From contig CP115858.1 of NCBI GenBank assembly GCA_027920525.1, positions 1,736,001 to 1,800,000 on the forward strand: a stretch of DNA of 64,000 nt, in the 5' to 3' direction. Made by a program: the position numbers and the translations under genes. The stretch's first letter is position 1, and each line of letters starts with the position of its first letter. A model generated the notes under the pieces. That model did not search any database, was not told where the DNA came from, and saw only the letters and a list, made by a program, of their open reading frames with translations. This stretch comes from Chryseobacterium daecheongense (lineage in GTDB: Bacteria; Bacteroidota; Bacteroidia; Flavobacteriales; Weeksellaceae). Positions 42,880 through 52,882 of this stretch are shown in pieces.

Positions 42880-44208
42880 ATGGAAACAAATTTCAACAAA
42901 GAATTTTGGGAGAATTTCATCAATATCAATAAAAATTTCACACAGACATGTGTGGTTAAAGATGTAATCTCAGAAGATTTAATCAAAAAACTGAAGGAAG
43001 CAGTTGTCGATGGACTGATCAACAGATTTAAAACTAAAGATCACGATGGTTTCAGACTTTACTTCCCTTCACAAGGAAAAGGAAAGGAGAACAATGATTT
43101 TGTTGATGAATTATATAAAAATCCTCCTTTTGAAAATGAAGAAATTATAGAATATTGTAACCGGGTTTTCAAAGAGAAGTTCGGACTAATCGTCAATTTT
43201 CTTGAAAAACACTCAGATTACATATCAAAGGAACTTAGACTCATTACTCAACCTTTACTGGAAATTATTGGTATTCCGGCGACAGGAGTAGATGTGACGG
43301 TATTTATAGGAAACTACGGATGGACTCCCTTAGGAATACATCAGGATCATAAAGGTGAAAATGTACTACACTTCCACTTAGGTCCCGGTGAAAAAACAAT
43401 GTACATATGGGATCAGGAAAAATACAAAGACCTTACCGGTACAAAACACAATAATTTTGATATAGATCCCCTGCTTGAACATGCCGAAAGATATGATTTT
43501 GGAGCAGGAGACCTGTTCTTTATGCCATGGAATAAATTTCATATCGGCAAAAGTGATGATCTTTCCGTTGGTGTAACATTTTGGTTTAATAACCCGTCGA
43601 AAGTTAAATTTTTTGACAGAGTACTCAATACTTTTTATACCAACTATCTGGATATTAATAAAGACGTTATTGAACCTCAACATAATTATTTAGAAAATCA
43701 TCAGACATTTGAAGAGTTTCTTTCCCTTTTAAAACTAGACGAAGACTTGTTAAAAGGATCTACTGAATCGTTTTTTAAATATCTGTATGATGAATACAAA
43801 CACAGTTTACTAAGCAATGCAGGATGGCAGGCTCCTCCACAAACAAGAGAATTAGAAGATAAATATGATATAGATAACTACGAATTTTTACTTGAAAAAG
43901 AAATTCATGCTTGTGAACCATTTAAAATGATTTATAATGTGGATGAAAATAAAGACACATTCTATCTTTTTGTAAGAGGTTCTAAAATAGAAATGAGATA
44001 TCATCCTGAATTAAAAAATATAATAGATAATCTAAATACGCATAAAAACTGGAGGGTTTCCGAATTGTTAAAAGATCTGGAAACAGATTGGCCTATTGAA
44101 GCCGGACTCTATTTCCTTTCCATGATCTATAACAAAAGAGGAATTGAAATTGTAGGCGAAAAGAGAACAGTGAAACAAACAGAGGATATATTATTAGAAG
44201 AAAAGTAA
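42880..44208 (+). CDS. JmjC/cupin-type Fe(II)/2-oxoglutarate oxygenase, putative peptide hydroxylase
   Basis: A 442-residue protein. The double-stranded beta-helix core has GIHQDH with His154 and Asp156 as the HxD pair and His221 (NKFHIGKSDD) as the third iron ligand; FHLGPGEKTMYIWDQ and GAGDLFFMPW are JmjC-like. After a helical segment, the C-terminal ~90 residues (FYLFVRGSKIEMRYHPEL ... WPIEAGLYFLSMIYNKRGIEIV) resemble a winged helix, as in ROXA/YcfD-type ribosomal oxygenases or RiPP recognition elements. Placed between a GG precursor and a C39 exporter, it is probably a precursor-modifying hydroxylase. No activity is proven. Its TAA shares a base with the exporter ATG (TAATG). Confidence 0.75.
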   Translation: METNFNKEFWENFININKNFTQTCVVKDVISEDLIKKLKEAVVDGLINRFKTKDHDGFRLYFPSQGKGKENNDFVDELYKNPPFENEEIIEYCNRVFKEKFGLIVNFLEKHSDYISKELRLITQPLLEIIGIPATGVDVTVFIGNYGWTPLGIHQDHKGENVLHFHLGPGEKTMYIWDQEKYKDLTGTKHNNFDIDPLLEHAERYDFGAGDLFFMPWNKFHIGKSDDLSVGVTFWFNNPSKVKFFDRVLNTFYTNYLDINKDVIEPQHNYLENHQTFEEFLSLLKLDEDLLKGSTESFFKYLYDEYKHSLLSNAGWQAPPQTRELEDKYDIDNYEFLLEKEIHACEPFKMIYNVDENKDTFYLFVRGSKIEMRYHPELKNIIDNLNTHKNWRVSELLKDLETDWPIEAGLYFLSMIYNKRGIEIVGEKRTVKQTEDILLEEK

Positions 44209-46409
44209 TGAAATTTATTCCTCAACATGATAAAATGGACTGTGGTCCATCATGTTTAGCTATGATAACGGCTTATTATGGCAAAGCATATGGACTACAG
44301 TACTTACGTGACCATTGCTTTATTTCAAAGGAAGGTGTTTCTATTTTAAGCATGAACAATGCAGCATCTAAACTTGGGTTTAAAACTTTAGTAACACAAC
44401 TTTCAATTGGGGATTTAAAAAATGAATTCTTACCATGTGTTATACATTGGAACCAAAATCACTTTGTCGTTCTCACCAAAATTTCGAAATATTTTTACAA
44501 TAAAGAGAAAATTTACACAATTGCCGATCCCGCCCATGGGATCATTAAATTACCTGAAACCGAATTTAAAAAGGCCTGGCTGAAAAACTCTGATAAAGGC
44601 ATCGTTTTGCTATTGGAGCCTACAGAAACTTTTTTCCAGAATAACAATATTAAAGATAAAAAAGTATCATTACAATATATTTATCAATACCTAAGCCCAC
44701 ATAAAAAACAATTTATCTGGCTTTCTTTTATCCTTCTTCTTGGAACACTAGCTACTCTGGCTTTTCCCATATTAACTCAGAAGCTAATTGATGACGGTGT
44801 CAACAAGAAAAACCTTAACATCATTACCTACATTCTTCTCGCTCAACTGGCATTTTTTCTTGGGAATATCATATTAGGAGTTTTCCGCAACTGGATTATG
44901 CTAAGCGTTGGAAGTAAATTAAATATTAAAATCATTTCCGAATTTCTTAAAAAACTGATGAGCCTTCCCATCAAATTTTTTGATACCAAATTCATGGGTG
45001 ATTTCAATCAAAGAATACAGGATCACGAGCGGATAGAACTTTTTCTTACTTCTCAAAGTTTATCAACATTATTCTCAATGATTACCTTTTCGGTATTTTT
45101 TGTGGTTCTTTGGACGTATGATTTCAGAATTCTTGCTACCTATTTTGTATTAACCATAATATCAGTTATATGGTCCTTATATTGGTTAAAAAAAATAAAA
45201 TCGTTAGATTATTTCAGATTTCGTGAAAAAAGTGAAAATCAGGAATCCATTTACGAAATCATTAATGGCATTTCTGAGATGAAACTTAATCAGTTCGAAG
45301 AGCACAAACGTAAAGAATGGGAAGAAATCCAACAAAAATTATTTAAAGTAAATATCAGAATTCTAAAACTTGATCAAATCCAGCTTTCCGGATTCGAATT
45401 CATCAATCAGCTAAAAAACATTATTGTTACTTTCCTCGCTGCCTCTTTTGTGGTGAAGGGACATATGACACTAGGGGCTTTACTGAGTGTATCATACATT
45501 ATTGGACAAATGAATTCTCCGGTTAGCCAATTGATTAGTTTTTTTAAATCTTTACAGGACGCTAAACTAAGTTTATCGCGTTTAAATGAAGTTCAAAATC
45601 ACCCGGAAGAAGAACAGGAAGACTTGCTTCCGTTAATGAATGAAAAATATACCACCCAAAACGGAATTGAAAAAGGAATTTATTTTAAGAATGTTTCTTT
45701 TCAATATGAGGGACCTCAATCACCGTTTGTTCTCAAGGATATTGATCTTTTTATTCCCCAAGGAAAAGTTACCGCTATTGTCGGAGCAAGTGGTAGTGGC
45801 AAAACAACATTAATGAAATTATTATTGAAGTTCTATGAACCGACCTCTGGTGATATTTATTTTAATCACTCTAATTTAAAAGAAATATCTCCAAAAAATT
45901 TAAGAAAAAACTGCGGAGTGGTTATGCAGGATGGATATATTTTTTCTGATACTATTGAAAGAAACATTGCAACAGGAGAAGAAATTCCAGATGACGATGT
46001 ACTCAATTTCGCCCTTAAAACTGCGAATATTAAATCATTTGTAGATGAACTTCCTTTAGGACTAAACACAAAGATCGGAGCTTCAGGAAATGGAATTTCC
46101 GGTGGGCAAAAACAAAGGATACTGATTGCAAGAGCAGTTTATAAACAACCCTATTTTGTCTTCTTTGATGAGGCCACCTCAGCTCTGGACGCGGAAAACG
46201 AAAAGGTAATCCATGATCATTTACAGGAATTCTTTAAAGGCAAAACTGTTTTAATTATTGCACACAGGCTTTCAACCGTTAAAAATGCAGATCAGATCAT
46301 TGTTTTGAAAAAGGGAGAGATCGTAGAACAAGGCAACCACCAATCATTGGTGGAAAAAAAATCTGATTATTTTAATCTGGTTAAAAACCAACTTGAACTG
46401 GGAGCATAA
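44208..46409 (+). CDS. Peptidase-containing ABC transporter (C39 domain, PCAT)
   Basis: A 733-residue exporter-protease. The C39 domain (residues 1-140) has oxyanion Gln6, catalytic Cys12 in DCGPSCLAMI, His in NHFVVL and Asp in ADPAHG. Six membrane segments follow (~165-460). The nucleotide-binding domain has Walker A GASGSGKTT (~525), signature ISGGQKQR (~630), Walker B FVFFDEATSALD (~650) and H-loop IAHRLS. It should cleave the precursor after its double glycine and pump out the core. No HlyD-like adaptor is encoded alongside, which is unusual for Gram-negative export. Confidence 0.95.
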   Translation: MKFIPQHDKMDCGPSCLAMITAYYGKAYGLQYLRDHCFISKEGVSILSMNNAASKLGFKTLVTQLSIGDLKNEFLPCVIHWNQNHFVVLTKISKYFYNKEKIYTIADPAHGIIKLPETEFKKAWLKNSDKGIVLLLEPTETFFQNNNIKDKKVSLQYIYQYLSPHKKQFIWLSFILLLGTLATLAFPILTQKLIDDGVNKKNLNIITYILLAQLAFFLGNIILGVFRNWIMLSVGSKLNIKIISEFLKKLMSLPIKFFDTKFMGDFNQRIQDHERIELFLTSQSLSTLFSMITFSVFFVVLWTYDFRILATYFVLTIISVIWSLYWLKKIKSLDYFRFREKSENQESIYEIINGISEMKLNQFEEHKRKEWEEIQQKLFKVNIRILKLDQIQLSGFEFINQLKNIIVTFLAASFVVKGHMTLGALLSVSYIIGQMNSPVSQLISFFKSLQDAKLSLSRLNEVQNHPEEEQEDLLPLMNEKYTTQNGIEKGIYFKNVSFQYEGPQSPFVLKDIDLFIPQGKVTAIVGASGSGKTTLMKLLLKFYEPTSGDIYFNHSNLKEISPKNLRKNCGVVMQDGYIFSDTIERNIATGEEIPDDDVLNFALKTANIKSFVDELPLGLNTKIGASGNGISGGQKQRILIARAVYKQPYFVFFDEATSALDAENEKVIHDHLQEFFKGKTVLIIAHRLSTVKNADQIIVLKKGEIVEQGNHQSLVEKKSDYFNLVKNQLELGA

Positions 46410-46429
46410 TTAGCTACAGACAATAGTAA

Positions 46430-46453
46430 AATGCCGGATTTTAATCCGGCATT
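46430..46453. terminator. Bidirectional terminator after the exporter gene
   Basis: Perfect stem-loop with arms AATGCCGGATT and AATCCGGCATT. It separates the peptide locus from the convergent outer-membrane protein gene. Confidence 0.8.
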
Positions 46454-46458
46454 AACAC

Positions 46459-47139
46459 TTAAAAAGGCAACTTATAATTATATCCAACTTGTAAAAGATA
46501 TGGCAGTTGTGGTTTCGTTTTCAAATCCTGAGAAACAATCCCTCCTATTTTCAGATATATTTCCTGGTTGCTGAATGTATATCCTCCTTGTATGGCAGCA
46601 TAAAAGTTTCCTCCGGTCGCCGGTTCATACCAGCCATCTTTTACTGCCGGATAAATTTCTTTATAGTGATCGGAATGTTTGAAATGAGTAACAATGGCTT
46701 TATCAAAGCCAATTTCCAACGCTCCAAACCATCTCTGCCTGTAATACCCAATTGTTCCGGACATATCCACCCCAAAATTCAGAAGCTGAACATTCTCGTT
46801 TTCAAACTTCCGGAAAACTCCCTGAACTTTTGTTGAAAAATGGAAATCCCCAACTTTTATCCATCTCACATGAGCTCCTGCTTTTGTTTTAAAGTCATCA
46901 AATAAATCTTCACCAGCCGGTGTGGAGACCTCAATATTTACAATTGTGGGAAATAACTTACCATGAAATTTATATCCGTATCCTAGCCCCAAAACAGCAC
47001 CATATTCGGCACCAATGTTTGCATTAAGAATATGTCTTTCTCCATTTTCAAGCCCAGCCCAGTTAACCGTTTGTGATTTCACAACATTACAGATCAGTAT
47101 AAAAAAAGTTATTTTTATATATAGTTTATTATTTTTCAT
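46459..47139 (-). CDS. Predicted outer-membrane beta-barrel protein
   Basis: 226 residues with a signal peptide (ending VVKSQ). Alternating hydrophobic beta strands and a terminal Phe (GYNYKLPF) suggest a small barrel of about eight to ten strands. No family was recognised. It follows an alpha/beta hydrolase lipoprotein gene by 3 bp on the same strand, so the two form an operon. It is separated from the peptide locus by a terminator and is probably unrelated to it. Confidence 0.7.
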   Translation of the reverse strand: MKNNKLYIKITFFILICNVVKSQTVNWAGLENGERHILNANIGAEYGAVLGLGYGYKFHGKLFPTIVNIEVSTPAGEDLFDDFKTKAGAHVRWIKVGDFHFSTKVQGVFRKFENENVQLLNFGVDMSGTIGYYRQRWFGALEIGFDKAIVTHFKHSDHYKEIYPAVKDGWYEPATGGNFYAAIQGGYTFSNQEIYLKIGGIVSQDLKTKPQLPYLLQVGYNYKLPF

Positions 47140-47142
47140 TTG

Positions 47143-48162
47143 TTAAAGATTGTTGATAAAATTGATAATTTTAGGCTTGGTCTGGGAATTCCACGCATTC
47201 TGATTGGTAATAATACCATCATGTCCAACACCGGAAACCTTAACCTTTTCCACATGATTATAATCTGAAGTTATTTTCTGTGCCCAGGAATCAGGATAAG
47301 CTTTATTTCTTTCACTGTAAAAGAATAACACAGGAGCATTGTAATTCTGCAACCCCTTAGAAAAATCGGAATTGTATTCCTCTCCTACATCAAATAATGC
47401 ATCCATAATTACAGCCCCACTTCTCCAGCTCATGCCGGGATCAAAGTCTCCTTCACCAGTAATATCGTTTTTCGATGTCAGCATAGACATTTTATAATCC
47501 AGTATTTCGTGCTGATCCTCCTTCCCGGATATAAACTGATCAATATAGGTTGCATCATTCAAGATCTCACTCCAGAGTTTAAATGATCTGGACTCTTTTA
47601 CATAGTCAGTAATATCATCCCATTTCAATCCGCCCGGTTCACATAAAACAATCCCCTGAACAGCGTTTGGATACTTTCCCACATATCCTGAAGCCAGTAT
47701 GGCTCCCCAGGAATGCCCTAATAAGATTACTTTTTGATTAGAGCTTTTACGGTAATAAGCTATTACTGAGGATAATTCGTCATACATAAGATCAATAGCT
47801 CCTGCTCCTAATGATTTATATGAATTCTTAGGAAAACGCTGGGAAAGACCAGAACCTCTCTGATCATAGAAAACGACTCTGTATCCTTTATTAGCGAGAT
47901 CTTTACAATTTAATAAATATCTGTAATCACCTCCGGGTCCTCCATGGATAGCAATAATTAGGGTCCCATTTTCAGGGCCGAATGCTTCTGAATGGAGCAG
48001 AGAGCCATTTACGCGTATTGATGGTAGTGAAGAATCCTGATCAACTGTCTTAGGAACTAAGTTTCCGGGTTCATCAATTGTTCTTCCATCAGTACAGGAG
48101 AACAGTAATGCAAAAATTGTAAAAGAGGTCAGTAACCCTCTTTTTTTTCTCAATGTTGTCAT
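47143..48162 (-). CDS. Alpha/beta hydrolase lipoprotein, prolyl aminopeptidase-like
   Basis: A 339-residue lipoprotein (lipobox LLFSC). The oxyanion motif HGGPGGDYRY, the strand VVFYDQRGSGLS and the nucleophile elbow LLGHSWGAILA are those of the proline iminopeptidase-like S33 family. The catalytic His is in VGHDGII. It probably acts in the periplasm or at the surface on a peptide or ester substrate. It forms a two-gene unit with the downstream outer-membrane protein. An AraC regulator gene lies upstream on the same strand, with a 164-bp gap. Confidence 0.85.
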   Translation of the reverse strand: MTTLRKKRGLLTSFTIFALLFSCTDGRTIDEPGNLVPKTVDQDSSLPSIRVNGSLLHSEAFGPENGTLIIAIHGGPGGDYRYLLNCKDLANKGYRVVFYDQRGSGLSQRFPKNSYKSLGAGAIDLMYDELSSVIAYYRKSSNQKVILLGHSWGAILASGYVGKYPNAVQGIVLCEPGGLKWDDITDYVKESRSFKLWSEILNDATYIDQFISGKEDQHEILDYKMSMLTSKNDITGEGDFDPGMSWRSGAVIMDALFDVGEEYNSDFSKGLQNYNAPVLFFYSERNKAYPDSWAQKITSDYNHVEKVKVSGVGHDGIITNQNAWNSQTKPKIINFINNL

Positions 48163-48326
48163 AGTTTGGGTTTAAAATATTGATGCAAAGATTCATCAAA
48201 CCCAAAAGCTATACGCCCCAACAGGAAAGCTGACCCAAGAAAAACAACCAATATAAAAATCTGATTACCAATATTATATGAAACATGAAACTATTCCCTG
48301 GAAGATGAAACTATAAAAGATAAGAA

Positions 48327-49436
48327 TTACAGCTTTTTTTGGTATTCAGTGGGGGTAATACCCATATATTTTTTAAAATTCCGGTTGAAGGATGTTTTGG
48401 AATTAAAACCACATTCAAAGGCAATAGCCAGAAAAGTATAATGCCTGCTTTCCGGTTCCGAAATTTTGTGCAAAAACTCTTCTATCCTCTTTTCATTAAT
48501 TAATTCGTAGAAGTTTTTATTTTCCTTAGAATTAATTACCTGGGAAAGATAGTTCGGATGGACTTTAAGCAACTGAGACAATTCATTTAAGGTGAGATTG
48601 GGATTTAGGAACGGTTTTTCTTCGTTTAAAACCTCAAGTAATCTGTAATGGATATCATCAATATTTTCCTGTGTTAATCCTGATTTTTGATACTTTTTAT
48701 CTTCACCGCCTACTATTATTGGAGATGTAACTACTTCTGTCAGGCTTTCTTCAGCAGTAAAAAATGAATTAGAATAATTGAAAACCTGTACCTGCTTGAT
48801 CCCGAAATATCCCAACCACATGATAAAAACAGCAACTGCACCATAAATAATATTTGCATTGTCATTCCAAAGAACCAATCCCCAGATCAGCCCAATCCAG
48901 ATAATAAGATACAACAACCACTTAAAGTTTATTTTTTCTGTATTTGAAAACTGCTGGACCATATTTTTGCGGAATCTATATAAAATAAATAAAGAAATGA
49001 TCACATAAATGATTCCTGAAATGTATATACCATATAGCCTGAAAAGCAATTCAATCTCGAATTCCCTTCCCTCATGTTTAAAAATACTAACCCTTTCATC
49101 AAAGGGTGCCATATAAAATGAAAGAAAAGATAAATTACATATCACAAAAGGTAAAAAATGTAACAGCTGTACTGCTGAAAAAGGTTTAGGAGAAGTTTGT
49201 TTTCTTACATAGAGGTATAAAAACGGTCCATAAAGTAACGGTAGTGTAAAACCTAAAAGTATTAAAGAAGGATATTCTTTATACTGATAAGTAAGAAAGA
49301 GATAATGTGTTAATAAATTGACACCAATTGTAAATAACCATCCACATAAAATAAAATCAGCAGAGCTTTTATTCCGTTTTGTAAGCAAAAGAAATGTCAA
49401 AAAGAAAGCAATAAAAACCCCGGAAAGATAAAGCAT
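48327..49436 (-). CDS. AraC-family regulator with N-terminal membrane domain
   Basis: 369 residues. The N-terminal ~220 residues form about seven membrane helices (LSGVFIAFFLTFLLL onward), and the C-terminal ~100 residues are an AraC HTH: LNELSQLLKVHPNYLSQVIN and FLAIAFECGFNSKTSFNRNFKKYMGITPTEYQKK. Such membrane-bound AraC proteins are common in Flavobacteriia and probably sense an envelope signal. It may control the neighbouring hydrolase-barrel unit. A -7 box TATTTTTG lies at 49491-49498 on the minus strand. Confidence 0.88.
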   Translation of the reverse strand: MLYLSGVFIAFFLTFLLLTKRNKSSADFILCGWLFTIGVNLLTHYLFLTYQYKEYPSLILLGFTLPLLYGPFLYLYVRKQTSPKPFSAVQLLHFLPFVICNLSFLSFYMAPFDERVSIFKHEGREFEIELLFRLYGIYISGIIYVIISLFILYRFRKNMVQQFSNTEKINFKWLLYLIIWIGLIWGLVLWNDNANIIYGAVAVFIMWLGYFGIKQVQVFNYSNSFFTAEESLTEVVTSPIIVGGEDKKYQKSGLTQENIDDIHYRLLEVLNEEKPFLNPNLTLNELSQLLKVHPNYLSQVINSKENKNFYELINEKRIEEFLHKISEPESRHYTFLAIAFECGFNSKTSFNRNFKKYMGITPTEYQKKL

Positions 49437-49663
49437 AAAAAGCTTCAGTTTTTTAGTTAATGGTGCAATAAATTATAATCATCTAATTCACAAAAATAAA
49501 GAATAACTTCTATTGAATGATATTAAATAAGACAGGATATAGAAAACAAGTTTTACAATCGATTAATTAAGTTCTTAAAATTAGTTAATGTCCTCTATCT
49601 GGCCTTCTCATTTTCAATCTATCTCTTGAAAATTAACTATCTTCGCCTACAAATTTTAATCAA

Positions 49664-50839
49664 ATGAAGAAGATTATCTCCGGATTATTTGTTTTTTTCA
49701 CTGTAATTCTTTTTGCCCAGGAATCCATCCAGTTTCAGGATATCCCTTTTAAAGACCTAATTGCCAAAGCTAAGAAAGAAAACAAAATAGTTTTCATTGA
49801 TGCTTACGCTTCATGGTGTGGCCCTTGTAAACTGATGGAGAAAAATGTATTTACAAAGAAATCGGTGGGAGATTACTATAACGCCAATTTTGTAAATGCA
49901 AGATTTGATATGGAGAAAGGAGAAGGCAGAGAAATTGCCGCCAAATACGGAGTTCGTTCCTATCCGACTTACTTGTTTCTGAACGGTGATGGGGAGCTCA
50001 TCTCTCAAAATCTCGGTTATATGGAAGAAAGTGTTTTCCTAACGATGGCACAGGACATCAATTCACCCAATAACAAAAAAGGGTCATTAAAAGATCGTTT
50101 TGCATCGGGTGAAAAAGACCCTGAATTTTTGATCAACGTAATGAAATTAAATTCTACTTCAGATTTTGATTTTGCAAAAAAAGCCTCTGAAAGATACTTT
50201 GAAAATAAAAAGAAAACTGAAGAACTGTCTAAAGATGACATTGGATTTCTTTTATTCTTTTTAAAATCCGTTGAGGATCCTAATTATAAAATTTTCGCTT
50301 CCAGAAAATCAGAAATTATCAAATATCTTCCTGAGGAAACCTATAAAGAATTTGATCATCAGCTTATTTTATCCAAGGTAGTAGCCGAATCGATTGACGA
50401 CAAAAATAAGAGGGTAAATGATGACTATTTTCTGAAAACAGCAGAACCCTTGGTTGGGAAATATGAGGCTGAAATTAAGCTGAATCAGACTAAACTTAGT
50501 TATTATGAACAAAATAATAATTTTCCTGAATATGAAAAAGCAGCTTTAGCATATTACAAAAATTCTGATTCCTTTGAGCCTAATCAATTACTTAAAGCCG
50601 CGTGGATATTCTCCGAGCATGTAAAAACAACATCCTCATTAAAGAAAGCGGTTGAATGGGCAGAGAAATCTGTTATGAGAGGAGAGACTTCTGAAAACAC
50701 CTTTATTCTGGCAAAGCTCTATTTCTTAACAGGAAATAAAGATATGGCAAAAACGTATGCTGAAATGTCGAAAAATATGGCTGTTCAATCCAATAAAGAC
50801 GCAACTTTGGCCGAAGGATTGCTTAAACAAATCAAATAA
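49664..50839 (+). CDS. Thioredoxin-fold protein with C-terminal TPR-like helices
   Basis: A 391-residue exported protein (signal peptide ending LFAQ). The thioredoxin domain at about residues 30-140 has YASWCGPCKLMEKNVF with the redox CxxC. The remaining ~250 residues are helical with TPR-like repeats (ILAKLYFLTGNKDMAKTYAEMS). It is likely a periplasmic disulfide-handling protein. It is followed after 8 bp by a DUF3575-like gene on the same strand. Confidence 0.85.
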   Translation: MKKIISGLFVFFTVILFAQESIQFQDIPFKDLIAKAKKENKIVFIDAYASWCGPCKLMEKNVFTKKSVGDYYNANFVNARFDMEKGEGREIAAKYGVRSYPTYLFLNGDGELISQNLGYMEESVFLTMAQDINSPNNKKGSLKDRFASGEKDPEFLINVMKLNSTSDFDFAKKASERYFENKKKTEELSKDDIGFLLFFLKSVEDPNYKIFASRKSEIIKYLPEETYKEFDHQLILSKVVAESIDDKNKRVNDDYFLKTAEPLVGKYEAEIKLNQTKLSYYEQNNNFPEYEKAALAYYKNSDSFEPNQLLKAAWIFSEHVKTTSSLKKAVEWAEKSVMRGETSENTFILAKLYFLTGNKDMAKTYAEMSKNMAVQSNKDATLAEGLLKQIK

Positions 50840-50847
50840 ACTTCAGA

Positions 50848-51474
50848 ATGAAATATAAATTGTTTGTAAGTTTTATGAGTCTGTTTTCACTAGGAAATTT
50901 GAATGCCCAGGAACAGGCTACAGAAAAGGGGAAAAGTTTATACGTAAAAGGCAATGCCCTTTTTCTTCCAATAGGAGTTCTAAACGGAGGATTAGAATAT
51001 CAGCTTAGTAAAAAGTATACTTTACAGGGTGATGTATTTGTTTCTCCATGGAAATCTTTCGCCGGACATGAATTTCAGTATTATTCTGTTTCCTTAGAGG
51101 GTAGATATTATTTTGATGAAGCTTTCAAACACTGGTATGTGGGTGCCAACCTTGCAGCATCTTCTTTTGTATTGCAAAAATGGAATTACTGGGGTTCTGG
51201 CACATACACCAATGACAGAGGCGAAAAATACAAAAAGTCCAATCTGTATCAAAAAGGAGTTTCACTGATCATTGGAGTTACTGCGGGTTACCAGTTTCAG
51301 CTTTCAGAAAACTGGAATCTGGATGTTTATGCAACTGTTGGAACCTCTCAGGATTTTTATAAGGGCTATGACCGCACCACAGGAAAACGCTATGATGTAG
51401 CTACCGGATTTAATAAAAGTGGTGAAATATTACCATATAGAGGCGGCATAATGATTTCTTACAAAATAAAATAA
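50848..51474 (+). CDS. DUF3575-like outer-membrane protein
   Basis: 208 residues with a signal peptide (ending NLNAQ). The beta-rich body (LEYQLSKKYTLQGDVFVSPW, LEGRYYFDEAFKHWYVGANL) matches DUF3575 proteins, predicted small outer-membrane barrels of Bacteroidota. The function of the family is unclear. It lies in a three-gene run with the thioredoxin-fold protein and a small membrane protein. Confidence 0.8.
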   Translation: MKYKLFVSFMSLFSLGNLNAQEQATEKGKSLYVKGNALFLPIGVLNGGLEYQLSKKYTLQGDVFVSPWKSFAGHEFQYYSVSLEGRYYFDEAFKHWYVGANLAASSFVLQKWNYWGSGTYTNDRGEKYKKSNLYQKGVSLIIGVTAGYQFQLSENWNLDVYATVGTSQDFYKGYDRTTGKRYDVATGFNKSGEILPYRGGIMISYKIK

Positions 51475-51478
51475 CACG

Positions 51479-51685
51479 ATGAAACTATTTGGAAAAAATC
51501 ACATTATTATATTGGTTATCACCTTTGTTATCCTTTTTTTAATGAATTACATTGGAAATGATGCCCCAGACAAATTACAAAGGGCAATAATGACAGCTTC
51601 AGCAGGAGTGATAGGATTAACAGTGGGGCTTTTTATCCTTAATAAAGGTAAAAATGACAAAAATCCACCACAAGATTTCGATTAG
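51479..51685 (+). CDS. Small two-helix membrane protein
   Basis: 68 residues: MKLFGKNH, then two hydrophobic helices (IIILVITFVILFLMNYIG and AGVIGLTVGLFILNKG) and a short charged tail. It starts 4 bp after the DUF3575 gene and overlaps the convergent muramidase gene by 4 bp. No function was recognised. Confidence 0.7.
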   Translation: MKLFGKNHIIILVITFVILFLMNYIGNDAPDKLQRAIMTASAGVIGLTVGLFILNKGKNDKNPPQDFD

Positions 51686-52878
51686 TTTTCGTACACCACG
51701 TATTTAGATCTGATTTTCTCAAATTTTTCTAAATCTGACTTCCACGAAGCCTTTATTTCTTGTATTGATTTACCGGCAATGATTTGTTTTCTTAATTCAT
51801 CAGTTCCGGATAAAGTATCGAACCATAAGTTTTTAAGAAAGAAATCCTGCTGAGGATTCTTATAATTTTTATAAGCTTTGATCACCCATTCCAGATTAAG
51901 TTCCCTCAAATCATTCGGATACTCAGATAAATTTTCTCCATAACATAATTGCCCGTTCAGGAATGGATCTTTTGCCCCGAAATTAGGCTTTGGAGTAAAC
52001 TGGTAAGGAAGACTTTTTGTCCAGGGAGAACCATATACCTGAAAGGGAGTATCTGTACCTCTTCCTACAGAAACCTGTGTTCCTTCAAAAAAACATAAAC
52101 TCGGATATAAATTTATTGCTTTATCATTAGGTAAGTTGGGAGATGGCTTATCAGAAATAGCATATCGCAGCTTTTTATGATAATTCTTCATAGGAACCAA
52201 AATATATTTTGCCTCCATTCCATTCTTCAGCCATTTTTCACCGTTGACCATTTTTCCATACTCACCAATGGTTAAACCATAGACAACCGGAACTTCATGC
52301 ATTCCCACAAAACTAGCCCATTTCTTTTTTAAAACAGGTCCATCAATATATCCATCGTGAGGATTAGGCCTGTCCAATACCATTATCTCAACATTATTTT
52401 CGGCTCCGGCCTCCATAAGGTAGCTTAACGTTGAAATATAAGTATAGAATCTGATGCCGACATCCTGAATATCAAACACTACAATATCAATTCCTTTTAA
52501 CTGTTCAGGTTTCGGCTTTTTATTACTTCCATATAAAGAAACAATAGGCACACCTGTTTTTGAGTCTACTCCATTTTTAACAGTTTCACCAGCATCAGCA
52601 TTTCCCCTAAAGCCATGCTCAGGGGCAAAAATAGCTTTTATCTTAATCCCGTTTTTTACTAAAAAATCGACCAGGTGAGTACGATCTTTCATCAAACCCG
52701 TTTGGTTGGTAACAATACCAATTGTTTTTCCCTTTAGCAGCGGTAAATAAACTTCCGGCTGGTCGGCACCGGTCTTAAAACCATCTTTTGTTTGATTCTG
52801 AGAATAATATTGATTGAATACTCCTAAAAAAATTAGGCAAATAAGAAGTAAATTTTTAATTTTGAAATCTAAATTCAT
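51682..52878 (-). CDS. namZ: NamZ-like exo-beta-N-acetylmuramidase (DUF1343, GH171)
   Basis: 398 residues from ATG 52878, which starts with a signal peptide (MNLDFKIKNLLLICLIFLGV). The frame stays open to 53112, but that extension would run into the permease on the other strand. Family motifs include GIVTNQTGLM, FAPEHGFRGNADAGE, VFDIQDVGIRFYTYISTL and LDRPNPHDG. DUF1343 proteins are exo-N-acetylmuramidases that release MurNAc from peptidoglycan fragments, used in wall recycling. Its start lies 5 bp from the likely start of the divergent permease. Confidence 0.85.
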   Translation of the reverse strand: MNLDFKIKNLLLICLIFLGVFNQYYSQNQTKDGFKTGADQPEVYLPLLKGKTIGIVTNQTGLMKDRTHLVDFLVKNGIKIKAIFAPEHGFRGNADAGETVKNGVDSKTGVPIVSLYGSNKKPKPEQLKGIDIVVFDIQDVGIRFYTYISTLSYLMEAGAENNVEIMVLDRPNPHDGYIDGPVLKKKWASFVGMHEVPVVYGLTIGEYGKMVNGEKWLKNGMEAKYILVPMKNYHKKLRYAISDKPSPNLPNDKAINLYPSLCFFEGTQVSVGRGTDTPFQVYGSPWTKSLPYQFTPKPNFGAKDPFLNGQLCYGENLSEYPNDLRELNLEWVIKAYKNYKNPQQDFFLKNLWFDTLSGTDELRKQIIAGKSIQEIKASWKSDLEKFEKIRSKYVVYEN

Positions 52879-52882
52879 AAGC

